64,000 bases of DNA from Burkholderia pyrrocinia (GTDB taxonomy: Bacteria; Pseudomonadota; Gammaproteobacteria; Burkholderiales; Burkholderiaceae): positions 2,480,001 to 2,544,000 of the forward strand of contig NZ_CP011504.1 in NCBI RefSeq assembly GCF_001028665.1, written 5' to 3'. The position numbers and the translations under genes are program-made. Each line of letters begins with the position of its first letter. Positions within the stretch are counted from its first letter, which is position 1. Positions 1 to 8,839 of the stretch are shown here, in pieces. The notes under the pieces were generated by a model that did not search any database, was not told the DNA's origin, and saw nothing but the letters and a program-made list of their open reading frames with translations.

Positions 1-875
1 TGGAACTGAAACTGCTGCGAACGTTCCTGACGGTCACCGAGCTGTGCCATTTCAGCCGCGCGGCCGATGCGCTGCACATGAGCCAGCCGGCACTGAGCAA
101 GCAGATCGGCGCGCTCGAGGCGAGCCTCGGCGGCAAGCTGTTCGAGCGCGGGCGGCACGGCGCGGAACTGACGCCGTTCGGCGAACGGTTCCTGCCCGAC
201 GCGCAGGCACTCGTGCGCGATGCCGACGAGATCCTCGCGCGTGCGCGGGAGGCGACCAGCGGGCAGCGCGGGCATCTGCGGCTCGGCATCTGCCTGTCCG
301 TGCTGACGCTCGTGCCGAAGCTGGTCGCGGAATTTCGTCGCCGCAATCCGGGCATCGCCGTCACGTTGAGCGACCTGTCGTCGTCCGAGCAGACTCGCCG
401 GCTGCGCGCGGGCAAGCTCGACGCCGGTTTCCTGCGCCTGCCGTCCGACGACGGGCTGTCGTCGTTCAAGGTGATCGACGAAGGGCTCGCGCTCGCGGTG
501 CCGCCGCACCTCGGCTTCAAACGCGTGCCGGCCGACCTCGACGTGCTCAACGAGATCGGCTTCATCGCGCTGCAACGTGCGCGCGGCCCGGGGCTCGCCG
601 CTCAGATCGACCGATGGTGCGTCGAGCGCCGCTTCGTGCCGCACGTGACGCAGCAGGCGGAAGACGTGCAGTCGGTGCTGACGTCGGTCGCGGCCGGTGT
701 CGGCGTCGCGTTCATCCCGTCGCGCGCGCAGTACCTGCTGCGCGACGCGACGGTGCTGCCGCTCGACGGCAAGGACGCGAAGTGGCGCGTGGGGCTCGCG
801 TGGCTGTCCGGCCGCGACGATCCCGTCACGACGCATTTTGTGTCGTTCATGCGTGCCGCGATCAAGGAAGCGTGA
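1..875 (+). CDS. LysR-family transcriptional regulator (first base of start codon outside window)
   Basis: DNA-binding transcriptional regulator. The frame is open from the first bases: position 1-2 is TG, almost certainly the end of an ATG or GTG start, followed by E-L-K-L-L-R-T-F, the usual LysR N-terminus. The winged helix-turn-helix reads through F-S-R-A-A-D-A-L-H-M-S-Q-P-A-L-S-K-Q-I (residues about 18-36), followed by a linker helix and a type 2 periplasmic-binding-like effector domain. About 291 aa, the normal family length. The divergent gene it may control lies outside the window. The effector is not predictable from sequence alone. The TGA is at 873-875. Confidence 0.93.
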   Translation, partial: ELKLLRTFLTVTELCHFSRAADALHMSQPALSKQIGALEASLGGKLFERGRHGAELTPFGERFLPDAQALVRDADEILARAREATSGQRGHLRLGICLSVLTLVPKLVAEFRRRNPGIAVTLSDLSSSEQTRRLRAGKLDAGFLRLPSDDGLSSFKVIDEGLALAVPPHLGFKRVPADLDVLNEIGFIALQRARGPGLAAQIDRWCVERRFVPHVTQQAEDVQSVLTSVAAGVGVAFIPSRAQYLLRDATVLPLDGKDAKWRVGLAWLSGRDDPVTTHFVSFMRAAIKEA

Positions 876-951
876 CGGGCGAGGCGATATAGTGTCCTCG
901 ATCGGCGCCGAATGCCCGAATGAATATCCCGTCCACTACCGACCGGAAACG

Positions 952-1236
952 ATGACCTCTGAATCCGACGAATCCCCGCTCGATCCCGCACTCGTTGCAA
1001 CGCTCGCGACGCTGAACGAGGCCGCGAACGATCCGGCCGGCAAACCGTGGTCGCTGCCGAAGATCGCGAAGCGCACGCAACTGCCGATGAGTACGTTGCG
1101 CCGCGTGCTGACGCAGCTCGATGCCGCGGGCCTCACCGCGACGACGCTGAACGAGGACGGCACCGGCAGCGCCGCGCTGACCGACGAAGGGCGCAGCGTG
1201 TGCGCGCAACTGTTCGGCGCGAACGACGCCCGATGA
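952..1236 (+). CDS. Small winged helix-turn-helix protein (MarR/IclR-like DNA-binding domain)
   Basis: A 94-aa protein starting at the ATG at 952, 76 bp after the LysR gene on the same strand. Residues about 32-60 (W-S-L-P-K-I-A-K-R-T-Q-L-P-M-S-T-L-R-R-V-L) look like an HTH recognition segment, and the following L-T-D-E-G-R motif is the wing ending seen in MarR-like domains. It has no effector domain, so it is either a minimal regulator or a nucleoid-type accessory factor. No strong Shine-Dalgarno sequence precedes it, so the start is a best guess; the frame is open upstream but its codons there do not look protein-like. Function unknown. Confidence 0.75.
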   Translation: MTSESDESPLDPALVATLATLNEAANDPAGKPWSLPKIAKRTQLPMSTLRRVLTQLDAAGLTATTLNEDGTGSAALTDEGRSVCAQLFGANDAR

Positions 1237-1237
1237 A

Positions 1238-1266
1238 TGAAAAAACGGGCCGCTGATGCGGCCCGT
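1238..1266 (-). terminator. Rho-independent terminator for the 1307-2050 gene
   Basis: A perfect 9-bp stem, ACGGGCCGC (1245-1253) with GCGGCCCGT (1258-1266) and a TGAT loop. On the minus strand it is followed by a run of six T (complement of the A run at 1240-1245). It lies just downstream of the minus-strand gene ending at 1307 and converges with the plus-strand winged-helix gene. Confidence 0.85.
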
Positions 1267-1306
1267 CGTGTGGTGGTTCGACGCGTGCGTCGCGCGATGC
1301 CGGGTA

Positions 1307-2050
1307 TTACCAGCGCGCGGTCACGCCGGCCATCACCGAATGACGATAGGTCTGGTCGTTCAGGCCGTGCCGGTAGCCGACGTCGAGGTCGAGCCAGCGC
1401 GTCGGCGAATAGATCGCGCCGGCGAGCACGAACGCCGGATTCGCGCCGGCGGTGCTTTCCGTGTTGCGCGATAGGCCGACATCGGCCACGAGCTGAAGCC
1501 GGTCGGTCGCCTTGTAGATCGCCGCGCCCGACACGGCCCAGACCGACGTCAGGTCGCCCTGGCGATTCGGCTGGTACGTGAGGCCCGCATTCGCGAGCAG
1601 CGAGAAGCGCGCGACGTCGGCCTGCGCGAGCAGCGTCGCGCCGGTGCCGACGCGGCCCGTGCCGAGCCCGCGACCGTCGTTGCCGGTCGGCATCGTCACC
1701 TTCGGTTTCAGCGCGAGCGACAGCGGCCCGCGTTCGACGAAGCGCCATTTCATGCCGATCTCGACATCGCCGATTCCCGCGCCGTTTTCGTCGGTGCGCG
1801 TTTGCAGATGCGTATAAGGCGCGTTGACGTAGAGGTCGACGTGTTCGCCGAACCCGCGCGTGAGCGTCGCGTTCCATAGCTGGTGGCGGCCGCTGTCTTC
1901 CTGTTTCGAGGTTTCCTCGGCGTTGAACTCGAACTGCCAGTTCGCATTGCCCTGCGTACCCGTATCGTCGCTGACGAGCGGGTGGGCCGGATAGGCGTCG
2001 AGCGGCGCGAGGAGTGCGCTCGCGGCTGCGAGCGGAAGGATTCTTTTCAT
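1307..2050 (-). CDS. Outer-membrane beta-barrel protein of the phenol MetA-pathway type (transporter-like)
   Basis: A 247-aa protein with an N-terminal signal peptide (M-K-R-I-L-P-L-A-A-A-S-A-L-L-A-P, cut near residue 20) and then a chain of amphipathic beta strands ending in aromatic/Arg (final residues T-A-R-W), as expected for an outer-membrane barrel. Resembles the Phenol_MetA_deg family, whose members are annotated as putative transporters of unknown substrate. The ATG at 2050 was chosen because the signal peptide begins there. It lies downstream of mgtA on the same strand, 76 bp from its stop, so partial read-through from mgtA is possible. Family assignment is by overall pattern, not by a diagnostic motif. 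Confidence 0.75.
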   Translation of the reverse strand: MKRILPLAAASALLAPLDAYPAHPLVSDDTGTQGNANWQFEFNAEETSKQEDSGRHQLWNATLTRGFGEHVDLYVNAPYTHLQTRTDENGAGIGDVEIGMKWRFVERGPLSLALKPKVTMPTGNDGRGLGTGRVGTGATLLAQADVARFSLLANAGLTYQPNRQGDLTSVWAVSGAAIYKATDRLQLVADVGLSRNTESTAGANPAFVLAGAIYSPTRWLDLDVGYRHGLNDQTYRHSVMAGVTARW

Positions 2051-2126
2051 TAGGTCACCCGTATTGCATCTTGAGTAGCCGGCCCGCGCGCGTTGCGCGG
2101 GCCGGCACGTCGTCATCCGAACGGAA

Positions 2127-4889
2127 TCAGAACCACTGCTTGTAGCGGCGCACGTAGATCGTCTTGACGATCTGCGCGAGCAGGATGTAACCGACCATCG
2201 TCGCGGCGAGCCACAGCCAGAAGGTGCCCGGCAGGTGCATGAAGCCGAGCGCGTCCGCGAACGGCGAGAACGGCAGCCAGCAGCCGATCGCGATCGCGGT
2301 GAACGTCGACAGCAGCACCGGCAGCGCGGCCGTGCTTTGCAGGAACGGGATCTTCTGCGTGCGCAGCAGGTGGACGACGAGCGTCTGCGACACAAGGCTC
2401 TCGATGAACCAGCCGGAGTTCATCACGATCTGGCCGCCCGTGCCGCCGTTCAGGTGATACATCGCGCCCGCGCCGAACACGGTCCACATCAGCACGTACG
2501 TCGTGATGTCGAACACCGACGACGTGGGCCCGATCCACAGCATGAAGCGGCTGATGTTGCCGGCTTCCCACTTGCGCGGCTTCTTCAGGAACTCGGGATC
2601 CATCTTGTCCCACGGCAGCAGCATCTGCGACGTGTCGTAGATCAGGTTCAGCACGAGCAGTTGCGTCGCGAGCATCGGCTCCCACGGCAGGAACGCGCTG
2701 GCGACGAGCACCGAGAACACGTTGCCGAAGTTCGAGCTCGCGGTCATGTTCAGGTACTTCAGGATGTTGCCGAACGTCTCGCGGCCCTTGATCACACCTT
2801 CCTCGAGCACCATCAGGCTCTTTTCGAGCAGGATGATGTCGGCGGTTTCCTTCGCGATGTCGGCGCCGCTGTCGACCGAGATGCCGACGTCGGCGTCGCG
2901 CAGCGCGGGCGCATCGTTGATGCCGTCGCCGAGGAAGCCGACCGTGTGGCCGTTCGCCTGCAGCGCCTTGACGATGCGCGCCTTCTGCAGCGGCGTGAGC
3001 TTCGCGAACACGGTCGTGCGTTCGACCACCTGCGCAAGCGTTGCGTCGTCGAGCGCTTCGATTTCCGCGCCGAGGATCGGCTTGCCGGGTTCGAGGCCGA
3101 CCTGGCGGCACACCTTCATCGTGACGGTCGGGTTGTCGCCCGTCAGCACCTTCACCGCGACACCGTTCTCGCGCAGCGCGGCGAGTGCCGGCGCGGCCGA
3201 CTCCTTCGGCGGATCGAGGAAGGTGAGGAAGCCGCGCACGACGAGGTCGCGTTCGTCCGCGGTGCGGTACTGCTCGCGTTCGTCGCCGCGCGGGATCGTG
3301 CGCGTCGCGAGCACGAGCACGCGGAAGCCGTCCTCGTTGTATGCGTTGGCCTGTTCGAGCAGGCGCTTGCGCGCGACAAAGTCGAGCGGGCGCACGCCGT
3401 CCTCATCCTGCACATGCGTGGAGACGGCCAGCATTTCCTCGACCGCGCCCTTGCAGACCAGCAGGTGCGTGCCGCGCGTATCCTCGACGACGACCGACAG
3501 GCGGCGCCGCACGAAGTCGAACGGCAGCTCGTCGATCTTCTTGTAGCCCTGCGGCTTCGCGCGTTCGCCGATTTCATCGGCGCGTGCGACGACCGCGATG
3601 TCGATCAGGTTTTTCTGGCCGCTCTGGTGGAAGCTGTTCAGCCAGCCGAGCCGCAGGATTTCCTCGTTCTTGTGACCGGACAGGTCGAGGTGGTGTTCGA
3701 GGATGATCTTGTCCTGCGTGAGCGTGCCGGTCTTGTCGGTGCACAGCACGTCCATCGCGCCGAAGTTCTGCACCGAGTTCAGCCGCTTGACGACGACCTT
3801 GCGGCGCGCCATCGCGATCGCGCCGCGCGCGAGGTTCGCGCTGACGATCATCGGCAGCATCTCGGGCGTGAGACCCACGGCCACCGCGAGTGCGAACGTG
3901 AGTGCGCTGAGCCAGTCGCCCTTGGTCAGGCCGTTGATCATGAACACGATCGGCACCATCACGAACATGAACTTGATCAGCAGCCAGCTCACGCTCGAGA
4001 CGCCGCGATCGAAGCTCGTCTCGATGCGCTTGTGGCTCACGACGTTGCGTGCGAGCGAACCGAAGTACGTGTCTTCGCCGGTCGCGACGACGACGGCCGT
4101 CGCCGTGCCGCTGACGACGTTGGTGCCCATGAAGCAGACGTTCTCGAGATCGAGCAGCGAAGTCGACGCATCGGTCGTCGCGCCGGCCGTGCCCGTGCTC
4201 GCGGATTTGCCGGCCACCGCGCCGAGCGTGTCGTATTTCTCGACGGGCAGCGCCTCGCCGGTCAGCACGGCCTGGCTGATGAACAGGTCGCGCGACGCGA
4301 GCAGGCGCACGTCCGCCGGGATCATGTCGCCGGCCGACAGGTGCACGATGTCGCCGGCCACGACTTCGCGCATCGGCACCTCGCGGCGTGACGGCTCGGC
4401 CGTGTCGGTCACCGCGCGCTGCACGGTGGCCGTCGTGCGGACCATCGCCTTGAGCTTCTCGGCTGCGCGCAGCGAACGGAACTCCTGCACGAAGCGCAGC
4501 AGCGCGCTGATCGTGACCATCGTCAGCAGGATCGTCATGCCGACATAGTCGCGATCGTCGGGCGCCGCGAACCAGACGTCGGTGCAGAAGCTGATGGCGG
4601 CCAGCACCAGCAGCACGTAGACGAACGGGTTGTGGAATGACATCAGCAACTGGCGGGTCCAGTGCGGCGGCTTGTCGTGCGCGATCTCGTTCGGGCCGTA
4701 GTGCTGCAGGCGGTCGGCGGCCTGGTCGTAGGTGAGGCCGCGCGTGCTGGTGTGCAGCGACTTCAGCGTGTCCTCGAGCGGGCGGGCCGCTTCCTGCGCG
4801 GCGCGCATGGTGCGCGGCTCGTTCTGCTGGCTGGCGCCGGCCTTGATGAAGCCGCGTTGCTTCTTTTGCGATGTGTTGTGTCGTGTCAT
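2127..4889 (-). CDS. mgtA: Magnesium-importing P-type ATPase MgtA/MgtB (type IIIB)
   Basis: Inner-membrane pump that uses ATP to import Mg2+ under magnesium starvation. 920 aa, close to the ~900 aa of MgtA. It shows the cation-transporter N-terminal domain, an actuator with the TGE loop (V-L-T-G-E-A-L-P), the phosphorylation motif D-K-T-G-T with the catalytic Asp at about residue 385, the nucleotide domain, the hinge G-D-G-I-N-D-A-P-A-L-R-D-A-D, and a C-terminal group of hydrophobic segments. The ATG at 4889 is preferred over one 18 bp upstream because GGGAG sits just before it. It is preceded by a long leader with hairpins and a proline-rich ORF, which suggests Mg2+- or translation-dependent control as in enteric mgtA. 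Confidence 0.96.
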   Translation of the reverse strand: MTRHNTSQKKQRGFIKAGASQQNEPRTMRAAQEAARPLEDTLKSLHTSTRGLTYDQAADRLQHYGPNEIAHDKPPHWTRQLLMSFHNPFVYVLLVLAAISFCTDVWFAAPDDRDYVGMTILLTMVTISALLRFVQEFRSLRAAEKLKAMVRTTATVQRAVTDTAEPSRREVPMREVVAGDIVHLSAGDMIPADVRLLASRDLFISQAVLTGEALPVEKYDTLGAVAGKSASTGTAGATTDASTSLLDLENVCFMGTNVVSGTATAVVVATGEDTYFGSLARNVVSHKRIETSFDRGVSSVSWLLIKFMFVMVPIVFMINGLTKGDWLSALTFALAVAVGLTPEMLPMIVSANLARGAIAMARRKVVVKRLNSVQNFGAMDVLCTDKTGTLTQDKIILEHHLDLSGHKNEEILRLGWLNSFHQSGQKNLIDIAVVARADEIGERAKPQGYKKIDELPFDFVRRRLSVVVEDTRGTHLLVCKGAVEEMLAVSTHVQDEDGVRPLDFVARKRLLEQANAYNEDGFRVLVLATRTIPRGDEREQYRTADERDLVVRGFLTFLDPPKESAAPALAALRENGVAVKVLTGDNPTVTMKVCRQVGLEPGKPILGAEIEALDDATLAQVVERTTVFAKLTPLQKARIVKALQANGHTVGFLGDGINDAPALRDADVGISVDSGADIAKETADIILLEKSLMVLEEGVIKGRETFGNILKYLNMTASSNFGNVFSVLVASAFLPWEPMLATQLLVLNLIYDTSQMLLPWDKMDPEFLKKPRKWEAGNISRFMLWIGPTSSVFDITTYVLMWTVFGAGAMYHLNGGTGGQIVMNSGWFIESLVSQTLVVHLLRTQKIPFLQSTAALPVLLSTFTAIAIGCWLPFSPFADALGFMHLPGTFWLWLAATMVGYILLAQIVKTIYVRRYKQWF

Positions 4890-4936
4890 GAGTCGCTCCC
4901 AGCGCACGAGGCGGCGGGCGGGGAGCGGCCGTGACG

Positions 4937-5095
4937 TTATCGACGCACGAGCGCTCCCCGCCGCGTCGCGTCAGGCGCGATCGGCTGTGGATCGGTAAAG
5001 GCGGAAACGCTCGCCGGCGCGTGGAGTGCGATCGGCGTGTCGATGCGCAGCGTCGCACCGGCGAGCGGTAATCGACTACTGTCGTCTGAGTTCAT
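4937..5095 (-). CDS. Candidate mgtA leader peptide (52 aa, proline-rich)
   Basis: A short ORF in the mgtA 5' leader, ending 47 bp before the mgtA start. It begins at the ATG at 5095 behind a clear AGGAG (5101-5105, 5-nt spacing), a better ribosome site than many genes here. The peptide starts M-N-S-D-D-S-S and carries Pro at positions 10, 21, 27, 36, 38 and 41; residues 35-42 read D-P-Q-P-I-A-P-D, alternating acidic/polar residues and prolines. In Salmonella the MgtL leader uses acidic and proline codons to couple ribosome behaviour to mgtA transcription; the analogy is inference. It could be a chance ORF, but SD, position and composition together argue for a real leader. Confidence 0.5.
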   Translation of the reverse strand: MNSDDSSRLPLAGATLRIDTPIALHAPASVSAFTDPQPIAPDATRRGALVRR

Positions 5096-5300
5096 CTGCA
5101 CTCCTGTCGGTTGCGGGTAATCGGCACGGGCGATCGGCAGCCGCACACGCACGAAGGCGCGCGGCCGGACGGCACGCGAACGGAAACGCACGCGGCTGGC
5201 GCCGCGCGCAACACGAACGCACACGCGCGACAGCGCGTCGCGTGCATTCGACAACATCGAAAAATTCGGCGGGGAATCTGGCCAGTCAGGCCGGAAGGAC

Positions 5301-5414
5301 GCCGCATCCTGCTTCCCGGGATGCGGCAGAAGACGAGGCTCTGCGCGTTTTCCTCAGGCAGCAGTCAAGTTGGTCGAGCACCAACTACAACTCGCATCGG
5401 TGTTCACAGAACAC
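5301..5414 (-). promoter_or_regulatory. Structured mgtA 5' leader with three inverted repeats
   Basis: Three perfect inverted repeats lie in the transcript between the probable mgtA promoter and the leader ORF. GTGTTC (5400-5405) pairs with GAACAC (5409-5414). AGTTGGT (5368-5374) pairs with ACCAACT (5380-5386). GCCGCATCC (5301-5309) pairs with GGATGCGGC (5319-5327). None is followed by a T-run on the minus strand, so they are more likely folded leader elements than simple terminators. I do not recognise an M-box (ykoK) riboswitch. The span 5096-5598 has no convincing gene. Confidence 0.5.
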
Positions 5415-5436
5415 TCCATGTAATTAGACGGGGGCG

Positions 5437-5466
5437 ATGGTAAAGGCTCGTCGTGCGAAGCGTCAA
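5437..5466 (-). promoter_or_regulatory. Probable sigma-70 promoter of mgtA
   Basis: On the minus strand, -35 TTGACG (5461-5466) and -10 TACCAT (5437-5442) are separated by 18 bp. Transcription would start near 5430, giving a leader of about 540 nt before the mgtA ATG. Confidence 0.5.
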
Positions 5467-5530
5467 CCCTTTTGTCAGGTGTTATTTCGAGACACGGAAG
5501 CGATCGGCGATCGGCGAGCGCCGGGTCGCC

Positions 5531-5576
5531 GAAAGAAACCAGCCGCGCGCACGCCATGTCGGCATGCGCGTGGCTG
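5531..5576 (-). terminator. Terminator-like hairpin downstream of the S8 protease
   Basis: A long inverted repeat (about 16 bp, two G-U-compatible mismatches, loop GACAT) between 5540 and 5576. On the minus strand it is followed by GTTTCTTTC. It lies just after the S8 protease stop codon at 5599 and separates that gene from the mgtA promoter. Confidence 0.6.
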
Positions 5577-5598
5577 CGTCGAGGCAGGGTGCCGGCGA

Positions 5599-7245
5599 TC
5601 AGTTGGCCGACGCGACGGCGGTCCGTGCGTCGAGAATGCCCGAGCCCGCCGGCATCGCGGTGCACGACGTGCCGGCCGCCAGCTTCACCGCGCGCGTGCC
5701 GCCTTGCAGCTTCTGCTGGATCTGCGTGGGCGTGAGGTTGCCGTTCACCGCGAGCATCAGTGCGGCGACACCCGTCACTTGCGGCGTCGCGAGGCTCGTG
5801 CCGCTCGCCGGGCCGTAGGTGTCGCCACCCGGCGTCGTCGTGCCGCCGTTGGCCGTCGACAGGATGTTGACGCCCGGCGCGCTCAGCGCGATGTTGGCGC
5901 CGAAGTTGCTGAACGATGCGCGGCGGCCGGTCGCGTCGGTCGCGCCTACGCTGATCACTCCGCGGCAGTTCGCGGGCTGGTCGAGCCCGGTCGACAGGCC
6001 GTCGTTGCCGGCAGCGACGACGACGGTCACGCCCTTCGCGTTCACGTCGTCGATGGCCTGCTGGAACGTCGCGCTGCACGCGCCGACGCCGCCGAGGCTC
6101 AGGTTGATGATTTTCGCCGGCGTCGGGTTCGTCGGTACGCCAGTGACGGGAATGCCGGCCGCCCAGCGCATCGCGTCGGCGATGTCGCTCGTCACGCCGC
6201 CGCACTTGCCGAGCACGCGCACCGGCAGGATCCGGCCGAGCCACGACACGCCGGCGATGCCGATGCCGTTGTTGGCGGTCGCGCCGATCACGCCCATTAC
6301 GCGCGTGCCGTGCCAGCTACTCGCGCTCGGTTCGCTCTCGCAGTGATAGTACGGGCCGCTCGCGTTGTCGAGTTCCTGCTGCGTGACCCAGTCGCCCGGG
6401 TCGGTCGCGTCGGGGCCGCGCGACAGGCCGTTGTTGCTGGTGTTGACGTTGGTGATGAAGCTGTAGCCGGGCAGCAGGTTGCCGACGAGGTCGGGGTGCG
6501 GCCGATAGCCGGTGTCGAGCACGGCCGTGACGACGGTCGGCGAACCCTTGGTCGTGTTCCATGCGGGCGGCACGTCGATGCCGGCGTTCGGGTCGGACAG
6601 ATACCATTGCTGGCTGTAGCTGGGGTCGCTCGGCGTGTCGCGGATCTTCATCGGGTGATCCGGTTCCGCGTAGTTGACGTCGGCGTCGGCGGCGAATGTC
6701 TGCGCGAGCGCCGTTGCGTCGGCGGCCGCGACACGCTGGCCGAGCGACAGCACGGCCGCGCCGTTCGAGATCGTCCGCTCGACCTGCACGTTCAGCGGCG
6801 TTTGCGCGACCGTGCTCGCATACGCGCGTGCGCTGCCGGTCACCGGTGCCGTCCAGCGCGTCATCGAGCGCTGGATCACCGCGTCGAGCCGCGTGCCGTC
6901 GTCGATGGCGGCCATCGCACGCGCGGCCGTCAGTGGCTTCAGCCTGACGATCAGGTGATCGACCGGCGGCTCGTCGGGCGCGGTCTGGGCGGCCATCTGC
7001 ACGGCGGCCTGCTGGGTCGTGCAGGTGTTGCTGGTGGACGTGTTGGGCGGGGTCGTCGGGGCGGGCGCGGGGGCTGGCGTCGGGGTGGGGGCCGGTGCTG
7101 CGGTGGTCGGCGACGGGTTGCTGCCGTCGCCGCCTCCGCCGCCGCAGCCGGCGAGGGGCAGGAGGGCGGCGGCAGACAGCATGCCGGCGAGCATGCGCGC
7201 ATGAGCGGAGCGCGCCAGCGCGATATTGAGACGTTTGGCTCTCAT
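5599..7245 (-). CDS. Subtilisin-like (S8) serine protease, lipoprotein
   Basis: Secreted endopeptidase, 548 aa. The ATG at 7245 opens a signal peptide ending in a lipobox (L-P-L-A-G-C, Cys at about residue 28) followed by a glycine run and a Ser/Thr/Pro-rich spacer (P-T-P-T-P-A-P type), so it is probably membrane-anchored before processing. A propeptide region precedes the catalytic domain. The triad is visible: Asp in A-V-L-D-T-G-Y, His in S-S-W-H-G-T-R-V-M-G, and Ser in G-T-S-L-A-T-P-Q-V. This matches the secreted S8 proteases common in Burkholderia and related genera. It ends in a hairpin before the mgtA leader region. The next 410 bp upstream (7246-7654) hold no gene. Confidence 0.93.
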   Translation of the reverse strand: MRAKRLNIALARSAHARMLAGMLSAAALLPLAGCGGGGGDGSNPSPTTAAPAPTPTPAPAPAPTTPPNTSTSNTCTTQQAAVQMAAQTAPDEPPVDHLIVRLKPLTAARAMAAIDDGTRLDAVIQRSMTRWTAPVTGSARAYASTVAQTPLNVQVERTISNGAAVLSLGQRVAAADATALAQTFAADADVNYAEPDHPMKIRDTPSDPSYSQQWYLSDPNAGIDVPPAWNTTKGSPTVVTAVLDTGYRPHPDLVGNLLPGYSFITNVNTSNNGLSRGPDATDPGDWVTQQELDNASGPYYHCESEPSASSWHGTRVMGVIGATANNGIGIAGVSWLGRILPVRVLGKCGGVTSDIADAMRWAAGIPVTGVPTNPTPAKIINLSLGGVGACSATFQQAIDDVNAKGVTVVVAAGNDGLSTGLDQPANCRGVISVGATDATGRRASFSNFGANIALSAPGVNILSTANGGTTTPGGDTYGPASGTSLATPQVTGVAALMLAVNGNLTPTQIQQKLQGGTRAVKLAAGTSCTAMPAGSGILDARTAVASAN

Positions 7246-7654
7246 GTTGAAACTCGATCCTCGTAGATAACCGTCGTGCCGGCGGTGGCGCTGGTCCGGC
7301 TGACCCGGACCTTGTCGTTTTTGTCTGGTGGTCGCGGCTGGGTTGCTGCGACGCGCCATGCACTGGGTAACGGCCGCTGTAGCGGCTTCTTGAGTATGTT
7401 TTGTGTGAAAAATGAGCGGGACGCAAACGATTACGTTGCGGCATGGCAGCACGAACACGCGTTTGGAACGGGCGACTGAGCACGCGGAGCGAGGCCGCAG
7501 GCGGAAAGGCGCGGCGCGGGCGCTTTTGCGCGCCACGGAAACGGCCGCACGCGGCGTAGCCGCCGCGGAGCGCGCGGGACGCTTTCCCTGATACGGTGCG
7601 AATTTTGTCGGGCGTACGATCGCGATTCGATCAACGTTTTGTCAGGAGAAAAGC
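7246..7654. other. Intergenic region between divergent protease and binding-protein genes
   Basis: About 410 bp without a convincing gene. It must hold the promoters of the S8 protease (minus) and the gltI-like gene (plus). A small inverted repeat GCCGCT/AGCGGC lies at 7371-7384 on the protease side. A good Shine-Dalgarno sequence (AGGAGAAAAGC) ends the region before 7655. No clear consensus promoter pair could be fixed. Confidence 0.5.
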
Positions 7655-8551
7655 ATGGATCGCCGCTTCCGTTTGCTGGCCGTCGCGTTGTCCTGTGCGC
7701 TGGCGGGCGCCGCGCATGCGCAGGCCCTCACCGGCACGCTGAAGAAGATCAAGGACACGGGCATCGTGTCGCTGGGCATTCGAGAATCGTCGGTGCCGTT
7801 CTCGTATTCGGACAACCAGCAGAAGAACATCGGCTATTCGCGGGACATCGCGTCGCGCATCATCGACCAGTTGAAGACGGAGCTGAATGCGCCGAACCTC
7901 ACGGTGAAGGAGATTCCGATCACGTCGCAGAACCGGATTCCGCTGCTGCAGAACGGGACGATCGATTTCGAATGCGGATCGACGACGAACACGCTCGAAC
8001 GGCAGAAGCAGGCTGCGTTCTCGAACAGCATTTTTCTCTATGGCATCCGCTTCAGCACGCGCAAGGATTCGGGCGTAAAGGACTTTTCGGACCTGGCCGG
8101 CAAGACGGTCGCGACGACGGCCGGCACGTCGGACGAGCGCCTGCTGCGCAAGCTCAACGAAGAGAAGGCGATGAACATGACGATCATCAGCGCGAAGGAT
8201 CACGCCGAAGCATTCATGAACGTCACGACCGGGCGCGCGGTGGCGTTCGTGATGGACGAGCCGCTGCTGTACGGCGAGATCGCGAAGGACCGCAATCCGG
8301 GCGCATATACGGTGACGGGCACGCCGCTCGTCCACGAAAACTACGCGTGCATGATGCGCAGGGACGATCCGCCGTTCAAGCACGTCGTCGACGGCGTGAT
8401 CGCGAAGATGCAGACGTCGGGCGCGGCCGAGAAGCTCTACAACCAGTGGTTCATGCAGCCGATTCCGCCGAAGGGCGTGAGCCTCGGCTATCCGCTGTCG
8501 GCGGAGATGAAGCAGTTGTTCAGGAATCCGACGGACCAGGCGCAGTATTGA
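7655..8551 (+). CDS. Amino-acid ABC transporter periplasmic binding protein (glutamate/aspartate type, GltI-like)
   Basis: Periplasmic solute-binding protein, 298 aa, with a cleavable signal peptide (M-D-R-R-F-R-L-L-A-V-A-L...A-H-A-Q) and the SBP_bac_3 fold. Typical GltI features are L-K-K-I-K-D-T-G near the mature N-terminus, G-Y-S-R-D-I after the first lobe strand, and F-E-C-G-S-T-T-N-T in the binding cleft. AGGAG precedes the ATG by a normal distance. No permease or ATPase genes adjoin it, so it must work with components encoded elsewhere or as an alternative specificity subunit (inference). About 350 bp of non-coding DNA follows. Confidence 0.93.
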   Translation: MDRRFRLLAVALSCALAGAAHAQALTGTLKKIKDTGIVSLGIRESSVPFSYSDNQQKNIGYSRDIASRIIDQLKTELNAPNLTVKEIPITSQNRIPLLQNGTIDFECGSTTNTLERQKQAAFSNSIFLYGIRFSTRKDSGVKDFSDLAGKTVATTAGTSDERLLRKLNEEKAMNMTIISAKDHAEAFMNVTTGRAVAFVMDEPLLYGEIAKDRNPGAYTVTGTPLVHENYACMMRRDDPPFKHVVDGVIAKMQTSGAAEKLYNQWFMQPIPPKGVSLGYPLSAEMKQLFRNPTDQAQY

Positions 8552-8839
8552 TCCGGGCGCGGTGCCGTCATGAAGGACCGCAGGCGCTGCCGGCGGAGTC
8601 GACGGCAGGGGCGAGCGGGGCGCGACATGCGTGCGGTGTCGATTGACGCCCCGCGTGCGGCGGGTGCGTTGCCGCGGTAGCGAAACATGCCCGCGACCGG
8701 GCCGCCCCAATGACGGGAGCCGGCCCGGCTAGCGCATTTCCCCGCGTGCCGCAATCGGCATTCAACCTCGCCCGCGCCAGGGGAATCCGGTCGCCTGACG
8801 CAACAACGGGCACAATACGCCATTCGCCACGATCGCACG

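Noticed and set aside
5096..5598. Known Mg2+ riboswitch (M-box) in the mgtA leader
   Set aside because: No recognised M-box motif; only generic hairpins are visible.
5437..7266. A plus-strand open frame of about 600 codons opposite the S8 protease
   Set aside because: The minus strand has the catalytic triad; the plus frame does not look like protein.
7371..7384. Hairpin GCCGCT/AGCGGC as a terminator
   Set aside because: Only 6 bp with a 2-nt loop and no clean T-run; lies in a divergent promoter region.
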